From assembly GCA_958435885.1 (NCBI GenBank), contig CAUBHZ010000007.1, forward strand, positions 1 through 16,184: a stretch of 16,184 nucleotides of DNA, written 5' to 3'. The notes beneath the pieces were generated by a model. That model had not been told where the DNA came from. It searched no databases and worked only from the letters and a program-made list of their open reading frames with translations. Numbering within the stretch: the first letter of the stretch is position 1; each line of letters opens with the position of its first letter. Positions 1 to 6,348 of this stretch are shown in pieces. Source of the stretch: an uncultured Intestinimonas sp. (lineage in GTDB: Bacteria > Bacillota_A > Clostridia > Oscillospirales > Oscillospiraceae). The translations under genes and the position numbers were made by a program.

Positions 1-420
1 GTCGGCGGCGCACAGGGCGTTGAGGGTGAGCAGCTCCAGGGAGGGGGGGCAGTCGATGAAGATGTAGTCGTACTCCTCCCGAAAGGGCTCCAGGGCATTC
101 TTCAGCAGGTACTCCCGGTGGTCGATGCCGATCATCTCCACGGTGGCGCCGGCCAGAGCCTTGTTGGCGGGGATGACGTCGGCCCACTGGGTGGGGACGA
201 TGGCCTTCCGGCAGTCGGCGCCGTCGATGAGGACGTCGTAGATGGAGGGGGAGGCGGTGGTCTTGTCCACTCCAAAGCCGGAGGTGGTGTTGGCCTGGGG
301 GTCGAAGTCACAGATGAGGACCCGCTGGCCCTGTTCCTTCAGGGCGGCGGCCAGGTTGACGCAGGTGGTGGTCTTACCGACGCCGCCCTTCTGGTTGACG
401 ATGGCAATGGTTTTTCCCAT
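1..420 (-). CDS. soj: ParA/Soj chromosome-partitioning ATPase, N-terminal 140 residues (partial)
   Basis: This is the start of a ParA-family ATPase. It reads from an ATG at 420 down to the window edge with no stop, so the C-terminal part lies outside. The deviant Walker A motif KGGVGKTTT sits at residues 11-19, the switch-like segment CDFDPQANTT at about 38-47, and a Walker B-type strand YIFIDCPPS near 117-125. ParA proteins dimerise on ATP, bind DNA non-specifically and, with ParB on parS, move or segregate replication origins; in Bacillus, Soj also acts on DnaA. A GAGGTG ribosome site lies just upstream of the start. It is the second gene after noc on the same strand, the order noc-soj known from Bacillus, so spo0J/parB is expected just beyond coordinate 1. 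The identification is firm; the role is taken from the family. Confidence 0.95.
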   Translation of the reverse strand, partial: MGKTIAIVNQKGGVGKTTTCVNLAAALKEQGQRVLICDFDPQANTTSGFGVDKTTASPSIYDVLIDGADCRKAIVPTQWADVIPANKALAGATVEMIGIDHREYLLKNALEPFREEYDYIFIDCPPSLELLTLNALCAAD

Positions 421-530
421 GGGACACCTCGGTTTCCTGTTCCTTCTGGGATCGTCTGCCGGCAGCTGAATCATCGTATCATGGCATAATGGCGGCAATC
501 AGGAACAGATAACTTCATTCAGCATCCACT

Positions 531-559
531 ATTATAATGCCCTCCGGCGGGCAATTCAA
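531..559 (-). promoter_or_regulatory. Sigma-A promoter for parA/soj
   Basis: On the minus strand TTGAAT (559-554), a 17-bp spacer and TATAAT (536-531) make a near-consensus vegetative promoter about 110 bp before the parA start. The spacer holds an imperfect inverted repeat (TGCCC...GGGCA). The nearest parS site (571-586) ends 11 bp upstream of the -35 box, so a protein loaded at parS would sit beside or spread over this promoter. parA can therefore be transcribed separately from noc. Confidence 0.7.
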
Positions 560-570
560 CAGGGAATCCG

Positions 571-586
571 TGTTTCACGTGAAACA
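571..586. promoter_or_regulatory. parS site 1
   Basis: TGTTTCACGTGAAACA is an exact 16-bp match to the bacterial parS palindrome, the loading site for ParB/Spo0J CTPase clamps. It lies just upstream of the parA promoter. Confidence 0.95.
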
Positions 587-622
587 AATGGGGTCAGCGG
601 GGAGAAAAATGGACAAAAAAAG

Positions 623-648
623 CAGGATGTTTCACGTGAAACATCCTG
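623..648. promoter_or_regulatory. parS site 2 inside a 26-bp perfect palindrome
   Basis: The core TGTTTCACGTGAAACA occupies 628-643 and is an exact parS. The symmetry extends five more bases on each side (CAGGA to the left, TCCTG to the right), giving a perfect 26-bp palindrome, longer than the other three sites. Confidence 0.95.
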
Positions 649-700
649 TCCAAAGAATGCGCCTGGGAAAAATGGGAAGGAGAGGGTCCGATGGAGGAGT

Positions 701-716
701 TGTTTCACGTGAAACA
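701..716. promoter_or_regulatory. parS site 3
   Basis: An exact TGTTTCACGTGAAACA palindrome between noc and parA. Confidence 0.95.
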
Positions 717-738
717 GCGGCCAGGCGGCCGGTGGATG

Positions 739-754
739 TGTTTCACGTGAAACG
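739..754. promoter_or_regulatory. parS site 4, touching the noc stop codon
   Basis: TGTTTCACGTGAAACG matches parS in 15 of 16 bases; the last base is G instead of A. It ends at 754 and the noc stop codon (minus strand) begins at 755-757, so there is no gap between gene and site. Confidence 0.92.
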
Positions 755-1552
755 TCATTTGGGAATGCGGATGGTGAGAAGGACGGCGTCGTCGGTGTCC
801 TGGCGCTGGTACTGGGCGGCGATGCCCGCTCCCTGCATCACCTTCATGGCCCGGCTCACCGTGTTGAGGAAGAGCCGCACGTCCCGGATGAGGTAGGTGG
901 GCTTCCGCTTGGGGGACGCCGGGTGGAGGAGGGACTCGATATAGGCCTCGGTCTGGGCCACCGTCAGCCCGCCGGCGATAATGTGGTCCAGCGCGGCGGC
1001 GCGCTCGTCGTCGTCCTCCAGCCGCAGCAGGGCCCGGGCGTGGCGCTCAGTGAGCCCGGCGGCGCGCAGCTTCTCCAACAGCGCCGGAGAGAGCTTCAGC
1101 AGCCGCAGCTTGTTGGCCACCGCCGACTGGGACTTGCCGATGCGGCGGGCGGCCTCCTCCTGGGACAGGTGGTAGGTGCGGATGAGCTTGTCCAACGCCT
1201 GGGCCTCCTCCCAGAAGTCCAGATCCCGGCGCTGGAGGTTTTCCACCAGGGCCAACAGGGAGGAGGACACCTCGTCCACCTCCACCACGATGCAGGGCAC
1301 CTCACGGAGCCCGGCCAGCTTGGCGGCCCGGAGCCGCCGCTCCCCCGATACCAGCACGAAGCCGGAGTCGGTCCGGCGGACGGACAGAGGCTGGAGGATG
1401 CCGTGGACCTTGATGCTCTCGGCCAGCTCCTCCAGGCCCTCGGGGGCGAAGTACTGCCGGGGCTGGTCCGGGTTGGGCCGTAAGGACTCCACCGGCAGCC
1501 AGAGCACCCGGCCCGACTCAAAAAGACCCTCCCGCCTGCGAAAAAGCGCCAT
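755..1552 (-). CDS. noc: Noc-type nucleoid occlusion protein (ParB/Spo0J superfamily)
   Basis: A 265-residue ParB-superfamily DNA-binding CTPase. The ATG at 1552 is chosen because GAAGGAGGT lies 9 nt before it; an upstream in-frame ATG would add 13 unlikely residues. The start MALFRRREGLF resembles the amphipathic N-terminal helix that tethers Bacillus Noc to the membrane. The CTP-binding region has SGERRLRA (69-76) and ENLQR (104-108). The HTH domain reads GKSQSAVANKLRLLKL and LTERHARAL, and the protein ends TIRIPK as Bacillus Noc does. Residues Q142, K148, K153 and R170 fall at the four positions that separate Noc (Q,K,K,R) from ParB (R,T,A,G) DNA specificity. It should therefore bind Noc sites and not parS, blocking division over the chromosome. 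Its place upstream of soj agrees. A generic ParB label would be the cautious alternative. Confidence 0.88.
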   Translation of the reverse strand: MALFRRREGLFESGRVLWLPVESLRPNPDQPRQYFAPEGLEELAESIKVHGILQPLSVRRTDSGFVLVSGERRLRAAKLAGLREVPCIVVEVDEVSSSLLALVENLQRRDLDFWEEAQALDKLIRTYHLSQEEAARRIGKSQSAVANKLRLLKLSPALLEKLRAAGLTERHARALLRLEDDDERAAALDHIIAGGLTVAQTEAYIESLLHPASPKRKPTYLIRDVRLFLNTVSRAMKVMQGAGIAAQYQRQDTDDAVLLTIRIPK

Positions 1553-1581
1553 TGCCGCTCCACCTCCTTCGTACCACCCAT

Positions 1582-1590
1582 ATTTTACCA
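1582..1590 (-). promoter_or_regulatory. Possible extended -10 promoter for noc
   Basis: The minus strand reads TGGTAAAAT (1590-1582), an extended -10 (TGnTAAAAT) about 30 bp before the noc start. I see no good -35 box at the right distance, so this is a modest call. Confidence 0.4.
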
Positions 1591-1632
1591 TATTTTGGGG
1601 AGAAGGAAGGGGAAAGCCGTCGAGAGAGGAAA

Positions 1633-1646
1633 ATTTCCCGGGAGGC
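1633..1646. promoter_or_regulatory. Noc-binding-site-like sequence upstream of noc
   Basis: ATTTCCCGGGAGGC matches 11 of the 14 bases of the Bacillus Noc site ATTTCCCGGGAAAT, with all mismatches in the last three positions. It lies about 80 bp upstream of noc, between the divergent promoters of noc and the ferric-reductase-like gene. It may mediate autoregulation or nucleate Noc. A chance match in GC-rich DNA is possible. Confidence 0.4.
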
Positions 1647-1685
1647 GGAAAAGGTTCCAGAAAAGGGGAGAAAATAAAAAAATAC

Positions 1686-1714
1686 TTGACTTCTGGTAGG
1701 ATATCGTCTATACT
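1686..1714 (+). promoter_or_regulatory. Sigma-A promoter for the ferric-reductase-like gene
   Basis: TTGACT (1686-1691), a 17-bp spacer and TATACT (1709-1714) form a strong vegetative promoter about 60 bp before the ATG at 1776. Confidence 0.8.
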
Positions 1715-1721
1715 CCCAAAC

Positions 1722-1739
1722 GGTTAGCAAAAGCTAACC
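1722..1739. promoter_or_regulatory. Inverted repeat at the transcription start (possible operator)
   Basis: GGTTAGC-AAAA-GCTAACC is a perfect 7-bp inverted repeat placed at about +1 of the promoter just upstream. The half-site GGTTAG/CTAACC resembles that of iron-sensing DtxR/IdeR-type repressors, although the spacing here is wider than their consensus. With a ferric-reductase-like gene downstream, metal-responsive repression is a reasonable inference and no more. It could also be a 5' mRNA hairpin. Confidence 0.5.
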
Positions 1740-1775
1740 AAACCTGACACCCCCCGAGAAAGAAGGAGGAATGGC

Positions 1776-2477
1776 ATGTACATCTATATTCTGGTCTCCC
1801 TGGCGCTGACCCTGATCTTTGCCCTGGGCTGCCATGGTGCCCTCAAGAAGCACCCGGGCGCCTTTTACGCCCTGGCGGTGCTCATCGTGATCGCCGAGGT
1901 GATCTACTATCAGGCCGGTATCCGGGACCTGGCGCCGGAGTGGGTCACCCAGTATGTGGTGAACCTCTTCAAGCGGGGCGCCCTCTCCACTGCCATATTC
2001 GTGGTGGTGATGTATACCGGCGCTCTGGACGGGCGGCGGCCCGTGGTGCGCACCCTGATGGGGGTGCGCGGCCAGCTGTCCATCGTGGCCTGCATCCTCA
2101 CCCTGGGCCACAACATCATCTACGGCCTGAAGCACTTCGTCCACCTCTTCACCAACCCCTGGGACATGAAGCCCCAGACCATCATCGCCGCCATCCTCTC
2201 CCTGGTGATGATCGCCCTCATGCTCCCCCTGCTGGCCACCTCCTTCCGGTGTGTCCGCAGCCGCATGAAGGCCGCCGACTGGAAGCGGCTCCAGCGGCTG
2301 GCCTACCTGTTTTTCGGCCTCATCTATGTCCACATCATGGTCCTCTTCGTGCCCAAGTTTGAGAAGAAGTACCTGGACATCCTGTTCTACACGGTGATCT
2401 TCGGGGTCTACCTGATCCTGCGGGTCACCAAGAAGGCCCGGCTGAAGGGGCAGGCTCCGGTGGGGTGCTCCTGCTGA
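1776..2477 (+). CDS. Ferric-reductase-like heme-binding transmembrane protein
   Basis: A 233-residue membrane protein with about six hydrophobic segments (roughly 2-18, 28-47, 68-82, 98-118, 134-155, 173-193, with a further one near 200-217). It has the layout of the ferric reductase-like transmembrane domain (MsrQ/YedZ, NOX-type). The segment RGQLSIVACILTLGHNIIYGLKHF (written here as 98-121) carries H112 and H120, and WKRLQRLAYLFFGLIYVHIM (169-188) carries H186, the positions expected for b-type heme ligands. Such proteins move electrons across the membrane, to ferric iron, oxygen or partner reductases. There is no FAD/NAD(P)H domain, so an electron donor must be separate. The AGGAGG ribosome site at 1764 favours the ATG at 1776 over an out-of-frame ATG at 1771. 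It ends in CSC. The gene is alone in its transcription unit. Fold assignment is fairly secure; substrate is unknown. Confidence 0.72.
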   Translation: MYIYILVSLALTLIFALGCHGALKKHPGAFYALAVLIVIAEVIYYQAGIRDLAPEWVTQYVVNLFKRGALSTAIFVVVMYTGALDGRRPVVRTLMGVRGQLSIVACILTLGHNIIYGLKHFVHLFTNPWDMKPQTIIAAILSLVMIALMLPLLATSFRCVRSRMKAADWKRLQRLAYLFFGLIYVHIMVLFVPKFEKKYLDILFYTVIFGVYLILRVTKKARLKGQAPVGCSC

Positions 2478-2487
2478 CAAAACCAAG

Positions 2488-2521
2488 AAAAAGACCTTCC
2501 CCCGTGGGGGAAGGTCTTTTT
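2488..2521. terminator. Bidirectional rho-independent terminator
   Basis: A perfect stem with arms of up to 16 bp (AAAGACCTTCCCCC pairing with its complement across a GT centre), flanked by A and T runs on either side. It lies between the stop of the ferric-reductase-like gene and that of the convergent YitT gene and should end both transcripts. Confidence 0.9.
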
Positions 2522-2534
2522 GCGTGTCCGGCGG

Positions 2535-3407
2535 TCACGCCCGCAGAAAGCCCTTGCCGAAGATCTCGCTGGAGTTGGTGACGATCATGAAGGCGTGGGG
2601 GTCGTTCTGCTTGAGGTAGCGGCGCAGGAGGACGGCCTGGTGGCGGGCCAGGACGGTGAGGACCACCTGGTGATTTTCGTGGGTGTAGGCGCCCTGGCCG
2701 GTCCAGACGGTGGCGCCGCGGCCCAGGGTGCCGGTGATGTACTGGATGACCACCTGGGGCTGGTAGGTGATAATCATGAAGGCCTTGCGGCGGTTGAGGG
2801 ACTCGATGACGCTGTCCACCAGCACCGACTTGAAGGCCAGGCCCAGCAGGGAGCACAGGCCGGCGGTGACGTCGAAGACCACCAGGGCGGAGGCGGCGAT
2901 GAGGACGTCGGAGCACAGGAGGGCCATGCCCACATCCAGGCCGGTGAACTTCTTGAGGATCATGGCGGCGATGTCGGTGCCGCCGCTGGAGGCGTCCAGG
3001 TTGAAGAGGATGCCGGAGCCCAGGGCGGGGAGGAGGACGGCGAAGAAGAGCTCCAGGATGAGCTCATCGGTGAAGGGAGCCGACATGGGGAAGAACCACT
3101 CAAAGAGCTGGACCTCCAGGGAGTAGAGGATGGAGCAGTAGACGGTGCGGAAGCCGAAGCCCTTGTCCAGCAGGAGGAAGCCCAGGAGGAGGAAGAGGAT
3201 GTTGATGACGCCGTTGTAGACCGACGCCGTGAGCCAGGCCACGGGGATGAGTTCGGCCAGGACGATGGCCAGGCCGGACACGCCGCCGATGGAGAAGTGG
3301 TTGGGGAACTTGAAGAAGTAGACGCCCACCGACACCAGGGTGATGCCGAAGGTCATGAGGAGGAATTCCTGAATGTTTTTCTTGGTCAGCCAGCTCTGCT
3401 GCGGCAT
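2535..3407 (-). CDS. YitT family membrane protein (DUF161 + DUF2179)
   Basis: A 290-residue protein with five to six hydrophobic segments in the first ~200 residues, followed by a soluble C-terminal domain. The N-terminal half has the family pattern FGITLVSVGVYFF...PNHFSIGGVSGLAI and the internal SSGGTDIAA repeat of the YitT membrane region. The C-terminal part, with KAFMIITYQP near 205 and ending DPHAFMIVTNSSEIFGKGF, is the DUF2179 domain. Length matches the family. Members are common in Firmicutes, often in several copies; their biochemical role is not established. The AGGAGC ribosome site precedes the ATG at 3407. The gene starts 33 nt after the stop of the SLH-GH18 gene on the same strand, so the two are probably cotranscribed. 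Confidence 0.9.
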   Translation of the reverse strand: MPQQSWLTKKNIQEFLLMTFGITLVSVGVYFFKFPNHFSIGGVSGLAIVLAELIPVAWLTASVYNGVINILFLLLGFLLLDKGFGFRTVYCSILYSLEVQLFEWFFPMSAPFTDELILELFFAVLLPALGSGILFNLDASSGGTDIAAMILKKFTGLDVGMALLCSDVLIAASALVVFDVTAGLCSLLGLAFKSVLVDSVIESLNRRKAFMIITYQPQVVIQYITGTLGRGATVWTGQGAYTHENHQVVLTVLARHQAVLLRRYLKQNDPHAFMIVTNSSEIFGKGFLRA

Positions 3408-3440
3408 GGGGTTCAGCTCCTGTCTGATGATGTAGATGGG

Positions 3441-5105
3441 TCACCGCTGGGCCAGGATGGCGGACCAGGCGTCGTAGTTGGGGATCTCGCTGTAAGTGGG
3501 CACGTTGCCCAGCCGCCAGACGGAGACGCCGGTGATGCCCATCATCCGGGCCAGGGTGAGCTTGTCGGCCACGCTGCGGGCGTCCTCGTACCACAGCCGG
3601 ACGGTCATGCCCTCCTCGGTGGTGTAGAGGGCGGAGGGGTTGCGGTCGCTCTCGTCGTAGGTCACCACGGTGCCCGCCTGGGCCAGGCGCTTGGCCACGG
3701 TCTCGGGGGAGGGGCGGTAGATGGCGGTGTCGGCCAGGAGGCCGTTCTGGTCCGCCTCAAAGCCCACGGCGGCAAAGGAGATCTGGAGGACGATCTTGCT
3801 CTTGTCCTGTACGCCGGTGGCGGGGTCGGTGATGGCGGAGAGGGCCCGGTAGATGTCGGGGAAGGGGGTCACCGGGGAGTCGGGGGCCTTGGTGCCCACG
3901 TAGCCCGCCGGCACGCTGGTCCACTGGTAGTCGTGGGCCATGAGGATGACCTTGTCGCACACCTCGCCGATGGTCCGGTAGTCGTAGCCCTTGTACCAGT
4001 CGTTGGGGGGGACGCAGACGTAGAGGGTCTTGCCCGCGGGCAGGGCGGCGCGCAGCTCGGTGAGGAAGGTGACGAAGTCGGCCTTCAGAAGGTCGGTGCG
4101 CAGGCCCTCGAAGTCGATGACGATGCCGGCGTAGTCGGCGCTGGCCGCGGCGATGGCGGAGACGGCCTGGCTCCGGGCGGCGGCGTCGGGGAGGACCTTC
4201 TCCAGCACACTGGTGGAAGAGCCGTCGGCCAGGGCCACGTTCTGGGTGGTGTCGGCGTAGACGTTCAGGTTGTAGGGGGTGCCATTGCCCCGGAAATAGT
4301 CGGTGGCGGTGGAGGAATCGGTGGGCTTCACCCAGTCGTTGCCGTTGGTGTTGGAGGAGTTGAGGACGGGTCCGCCGTCGCTCCACTCCATCCGGGACCA
4401 GCCCAGGCAGACGGTGTCCATGTCAGCGGTGAGGCCGATCTGGGAGTAGGAGGCGAAGGCGTAGAAGCCGGTGAGGAAGTCCACCTTGGACTGCATCCGC
4501 TGGTAGACCCGGTTGAGCATGGCGGCGGCCTGGCCCCGGGTGGCGAAGGCGTCGGGCTGGAAGAGGAGCTGGCCGTCCACCTCCACGCCGGTGGTGAGGC
4601 CGAAGGCGGCGGCCAGGGCGATGTGGCCGGCGTGGTCGGTGACGTCGGGGAAGGAGGCGGCGGTGGGGGCGATGTCATTGGCCAGGGTCTCGTAGCCCAG
4701 GGCCCGGACCAGCATGACGGCCATGTCCTCCCGGGTGATGTAGGCCAGGGGCTGGAAGAGGTCGCCGGTGTCCACCACCCCGTGGGCCAGGGCGGTCTCG
4801 GCGGCGGCATAGTACCAGTCGTCGGGGGAGACGTCGGTGAAGGAGGGGGCGGCGGGGGTCACGCTCTCCCAGCCGAACATGCGCTGGAGGATGGTGACGA
4901 AGCTGGCCCGGTTGAGCCGCTCCTCCGGCCGGAAGGTGCCGTCGTCCAGGCCCTGGATGAGGCCGTAGTCGGAGGCCTGCTGGATATCGTGGTAGGCCCA
5001 GTGCTCGGGGGAGACGTCGGGGAACTCCACCGCCAGGGCCGAGGCGGACAGGGAGATGAGAAAGACCAGACACACTGCCAGTGCGGTCAGACGCCGAGGG
5101 ATCAT
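3441..5105 (-). CDS. Exported protein: three SLH domains plus a GH18-family hydrolase domain
   Basis: A 554-residue surface protein. Residues 1-25 are a signal peptide (basic MIPRR, hydrophobic core, cleavage after ASALA). Three S-layer homology repeats follow at about 28-76, 89-136 and 152-205 (FPDVSPEHWAY..., FTDVSPDDWYY..., FPDVTDHAGHI...); they anchor proteins to cell-wall polysaccharide. Residues ~208-554 form a glycoside hydrolase family 18 domain of the YaaH/SleL spore-lysin branch. The active-site strand reads GIVIDFEGL with the proton-donor candidate E333 and D331, but the first two aspartates of the classical DxxDxDxE are A326 and V329. LMAHDY (388-393) is the next conserved strand. 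It probably cleaves an amino-sugar polymer such as peptidoglycan or cortex. A GGAGGT site supports the ATG at 5105. Start and domain order are clear; substrate is inferred. Confidence 0.88.
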   Translation of the reverse strand: MIPRRLTALAVCLVFLISLSASALAVEFPDVSPEHWAYHDIQQASDYGLIQGLDDGTFRPEERLNRASFVTILQRMFGWESVTPAAPSFTDVSPDDWYYAAAETALAHGVVDTGDLFQPLAYITREDMAVMLVRALGYETLANDIAPTAASFPDVTDHAGHIALAAAFGLTTGVEVDGQLLFQPDAFATRGQAAAMLNRVYQRMQSKVDFLTGFYAFASYSQIGLTADMDTVCLGWSRMEWSDGGPVLNSSNTNGNDWVKPTDSSTATDYFRGNGTPYNLNVYADTTQNVALADGSSTSVLEKVLPDAAARSQAVSAIAAASADYAGIVIDFEGLRTDLLKADFVTFLTELRAALPAGKTLYVCVPPNDWYKGYDYRTIGEVCDKVILMAHDYQWTSVPAGYVGTKAPDSPVTPFPDIYRALSAITDPATGVQDKSKIVLQISFAAVGFEADQNGLLADTAIYRPSPETVAKRLAQAGTVVTYDESDRNPSALYTTEEGMTVRLWYEDARSVADKLTLARMMGITGVSVWRLGNVPTYSEIPNYDAWSAILAQR

Positions 5106-5158
5106 GGTTAAGTACCTCCATTCAACGCGGGTGGAAAGGAAAGGGAAACTGCGCCTTT

Positions 5159-5187
5159 ATTTTATCAGGGGAAGACTGGAAAAACAA
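5159..5187 (-). promoter_or_regulatory. Promoter for the SLH-GH18/yitT transcription unit
   Basis: The minus strand has TTGTTT (5187-5182), a 17-bp spacer and TAAAAT (5164-5159), about 55 bp before the ATG at 5105. Confidence 0.65.
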
Positions 5188-5227
5188 TGGATAGGCTTGG
5201 AAAAGCGCGGTTTTTGCAGGAGGGCTC

Positions 5228-5272
5228 TGTGGAAATTCCACAAAACGGAAACGAAAATGCTGTGGTTTTCGT
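5228..5272. promoter_or_regulatory. Two inverted repeats in the divergent SLH-GH18/xpt intergenic region
   Basis: TGTGGAA-A-TTCCACA (5228-5242) is a perfect 15-bp palindrome. ACGAAAA-N8-TTTTCGT (5251-5257 and 5266-5272) is a second inverted repeat. Both lie upstream of the -35 boxes of the two divergent promoters, a usual place for operators. I do not recognise the cognate regulator. Confidence 0.4.
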
Positions 5273-5318
5273 CAAAAGGTCGGGGAACGGGCGGGCTTTT
5301 TTGTGACATTTTGCGTGA

Positions 5319-5347
5319 TTGAACGGCGTGATATTTTCATGTAGAAT
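5319..5347 (+). promoter_or_regulatory. Sigma-A promoter for xpt
   Basis: TTGAAC (5319-5324), a 17-bp spacer and TAGAAT (5342-5347). Transcription would start near 5354, leaving a leader of only about 34 nt before the xpt ATG, too short for a purine riboswitch. Confidence 0.75.
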
Positions 5348-5387
5348 AGAATCGAAATCAAATTCATAAAGATGGAGGAGTGGCCCA

Positions 5388-5963
5388 ATGAAACTTCTGG
5401 AGGAACGCATCCGAAAAGACGGCAAGATCAGGGGCGGAGACGTGCTCAAGGTGGACAGCTTTCTCAACCACCAGATGGATGTGGGCCTCTTCCAGGAGAT
5501 CGGTAAGGAGTTTTACCGGCTGTACGGCGACTGCGGAGTCACCAAGATTTTGACCATCGAGGCATCGGGGATCGGGATCGCGTGTGTGACTGCGCAGTTT
5601 TTTGGTTGCCCGGTGATTTTTGCCAAGAAGAACAAGACCAAAAACATCGCCGGCGACGTGTACACCTCCAAGGTGGAGTCCTTCACCCACGGCAAGGTCT
5701 ATGACATCATCGTGTCCAAGGAGTTTTTGCTCCCCACCGACCGGGTGCTCCTCATCGACGACTTCCTGGCCAACGGTTCCGCCCTCCAGGGCCTCATCAA
5801 GCTGGTCCGGGACGCGGGCGCCGAGCTGGTGGGCGCCGGCATCTGCGTGGAGAAGGCCTTCCAGCCCGGCGGCAACCTCATCCGCAGCATGGGCGTCCGG
5901 GTGGAATCCCTGGCCCGTGTGAAGTCCATGGGGGATGACGGCAGCATCGAGTTCTGCGACTGA
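5388..5963 (+). CDS. xpt: Xanthine phosphoribosyltransferase
   Basis: A 191-residue type I phosphoribosyltransferase that turns xanthine and PRPP into XMP for guanine nucleotide salvage in the cytoplasm. Conserved family blocks are visible: LKVDSFLNHQMD (20-31), the substrate-side LTIEASGIG, FAKKNKTKNI, and the PRPP-binding loop VLLIDDFLANGSALQGL, where the two acidic residues bind ribose hydroxyls. VEKAFQPGG and VESLARV near the C-terminus are also typical of Bacillus Xpt, whose length (about 194) matches. A GGAGGAG ribosome site lies 7 nt before the ATG. It is the first gene of a plus-strand block leading to a nucleoside-type ABC transporter, which fits purine salvage. Unlike Bacillus xpt it has no purine riboswitch in front. 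Confidence 0.95.
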   Translation: MKLLEERIRKDGKIRGGDVLKVDSFLNHQMDVGLFQEIGKEFYRLYGDCGVTKILTIEASGIGIACVTAQFFGCPVIFAKKNKTKNIAGDVYTSKVESFTHGKVYDIIVSKEFLLPTDRVLLIDDFLANGSALQGLIKLVRDAGAELVGAGICVEKAFQPGGNLIRSMGVRVESLARVKSMGDDGSIEFCD

Positions 5964-6018
5964 CGCCGTTTCTCAGTTTTGCACTGCGCCACGGGCGGCC
6001 AAAGGCCGCATCATTACC

Positions 6019-6144
6019 AGAGCCTTCCCTTGGGGGAAGGTGGCATGGCCGTAGGCCATGACGGATGAGGGGAAACGCTGGAAATGGACCAACCTTTCCC
6101 CTCATCAGTCTCGCTTTGCTCGACAGCTTCCCCAAGGGGAAGCC
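6019..6144. repeat. Dispersed palindromic repeat R1, copy 1 (MITE/REP-like)
   Basis: The left half has hairpin CCTTCCC-TTGG-GGGAAGG (6023-6040), hairpin CATGGCC-GTA-GGCCATG (6044-6060), then GGATGAGGGG. The right half carries CCCCTCATCAG (6098-6108) and ends with CTTCCCCAAGGGGAAG near 6127-6142. The two ends are imperfect inverted copies of each other, so the whole element can fold back on itself. The left half recurs at 16022-16078. It encodes no protein. I read it as a non-autonomous dispersed element of the kind common in Oscillospiraceae genomes. The downstream flank 6145-6283 holds no gene that I can support. Confidence 0.75.
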
Positions 6145-6283
6145 AAAAGGAGCGGAAATCGTTCCTGCATACATAGGTTCCCAGCATGCTGCCGCAGCCG
6201 AGCGGGGGTTCAACGCCCCGTCCGGGATGAGCGGATCGCCTTTCGGCTGTCCCGCCGCGGTACGTATTCTCCATCGGATACCC

Positions 6284-6310
6284 CGGCTGTGATAGCCGTT
6301 TTGCGTTTTT
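6284..6310 (+). terminator. Short terminator-like hairpin in the bmpA leader
   Basis: CGGCT-GTGAT-AGCCG (6284-6298) followed by TTTTGCGTTTTT. It stands 38 nt before the bmpA ATG, so it could end xpt transcripts or act as an attenuator. The stem is only 5 bp. A second CGGCTGT at 6244-6250 could compete for the AGCCG arm. Confidence 0.45.
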
Positions 6311-6348
6311 GGGTGTCAAACATCATTTTTTGAGGAGGACAATGAATC

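Noticed and set aside
571..754. The repeated palindromes in the noc-parA gap as a CRISPR array or iteron origin
   Set aside because: The units are exact parS palindromes with unequal spacing (57, 73 and 38 bp), and no DnaA boxes or spacers of constant length are seen.
2520..5111. A very long plus-strand open frame (over 860 codons) opposite the YitT and SLH-GH18 genes
   Set aside because: It is low-complexity, rich in Gly, Val, Asp and Glu, and mirrors the GC-rich third positions of two clear minus-strand genes. It has no ribosome site or family motif.
5348..5387. Purine riboswitch before xpt
   Set aside because: The predicted leader is about 34 nt and no purine aptamer consensus was seen upstream of xpt or bmpA.
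6014..6333. Short open frames on both strands between xpt and bmpA
   Set aside because: They are translations of repeat R1 and its flank, without ribosome sites or conserved protein features.
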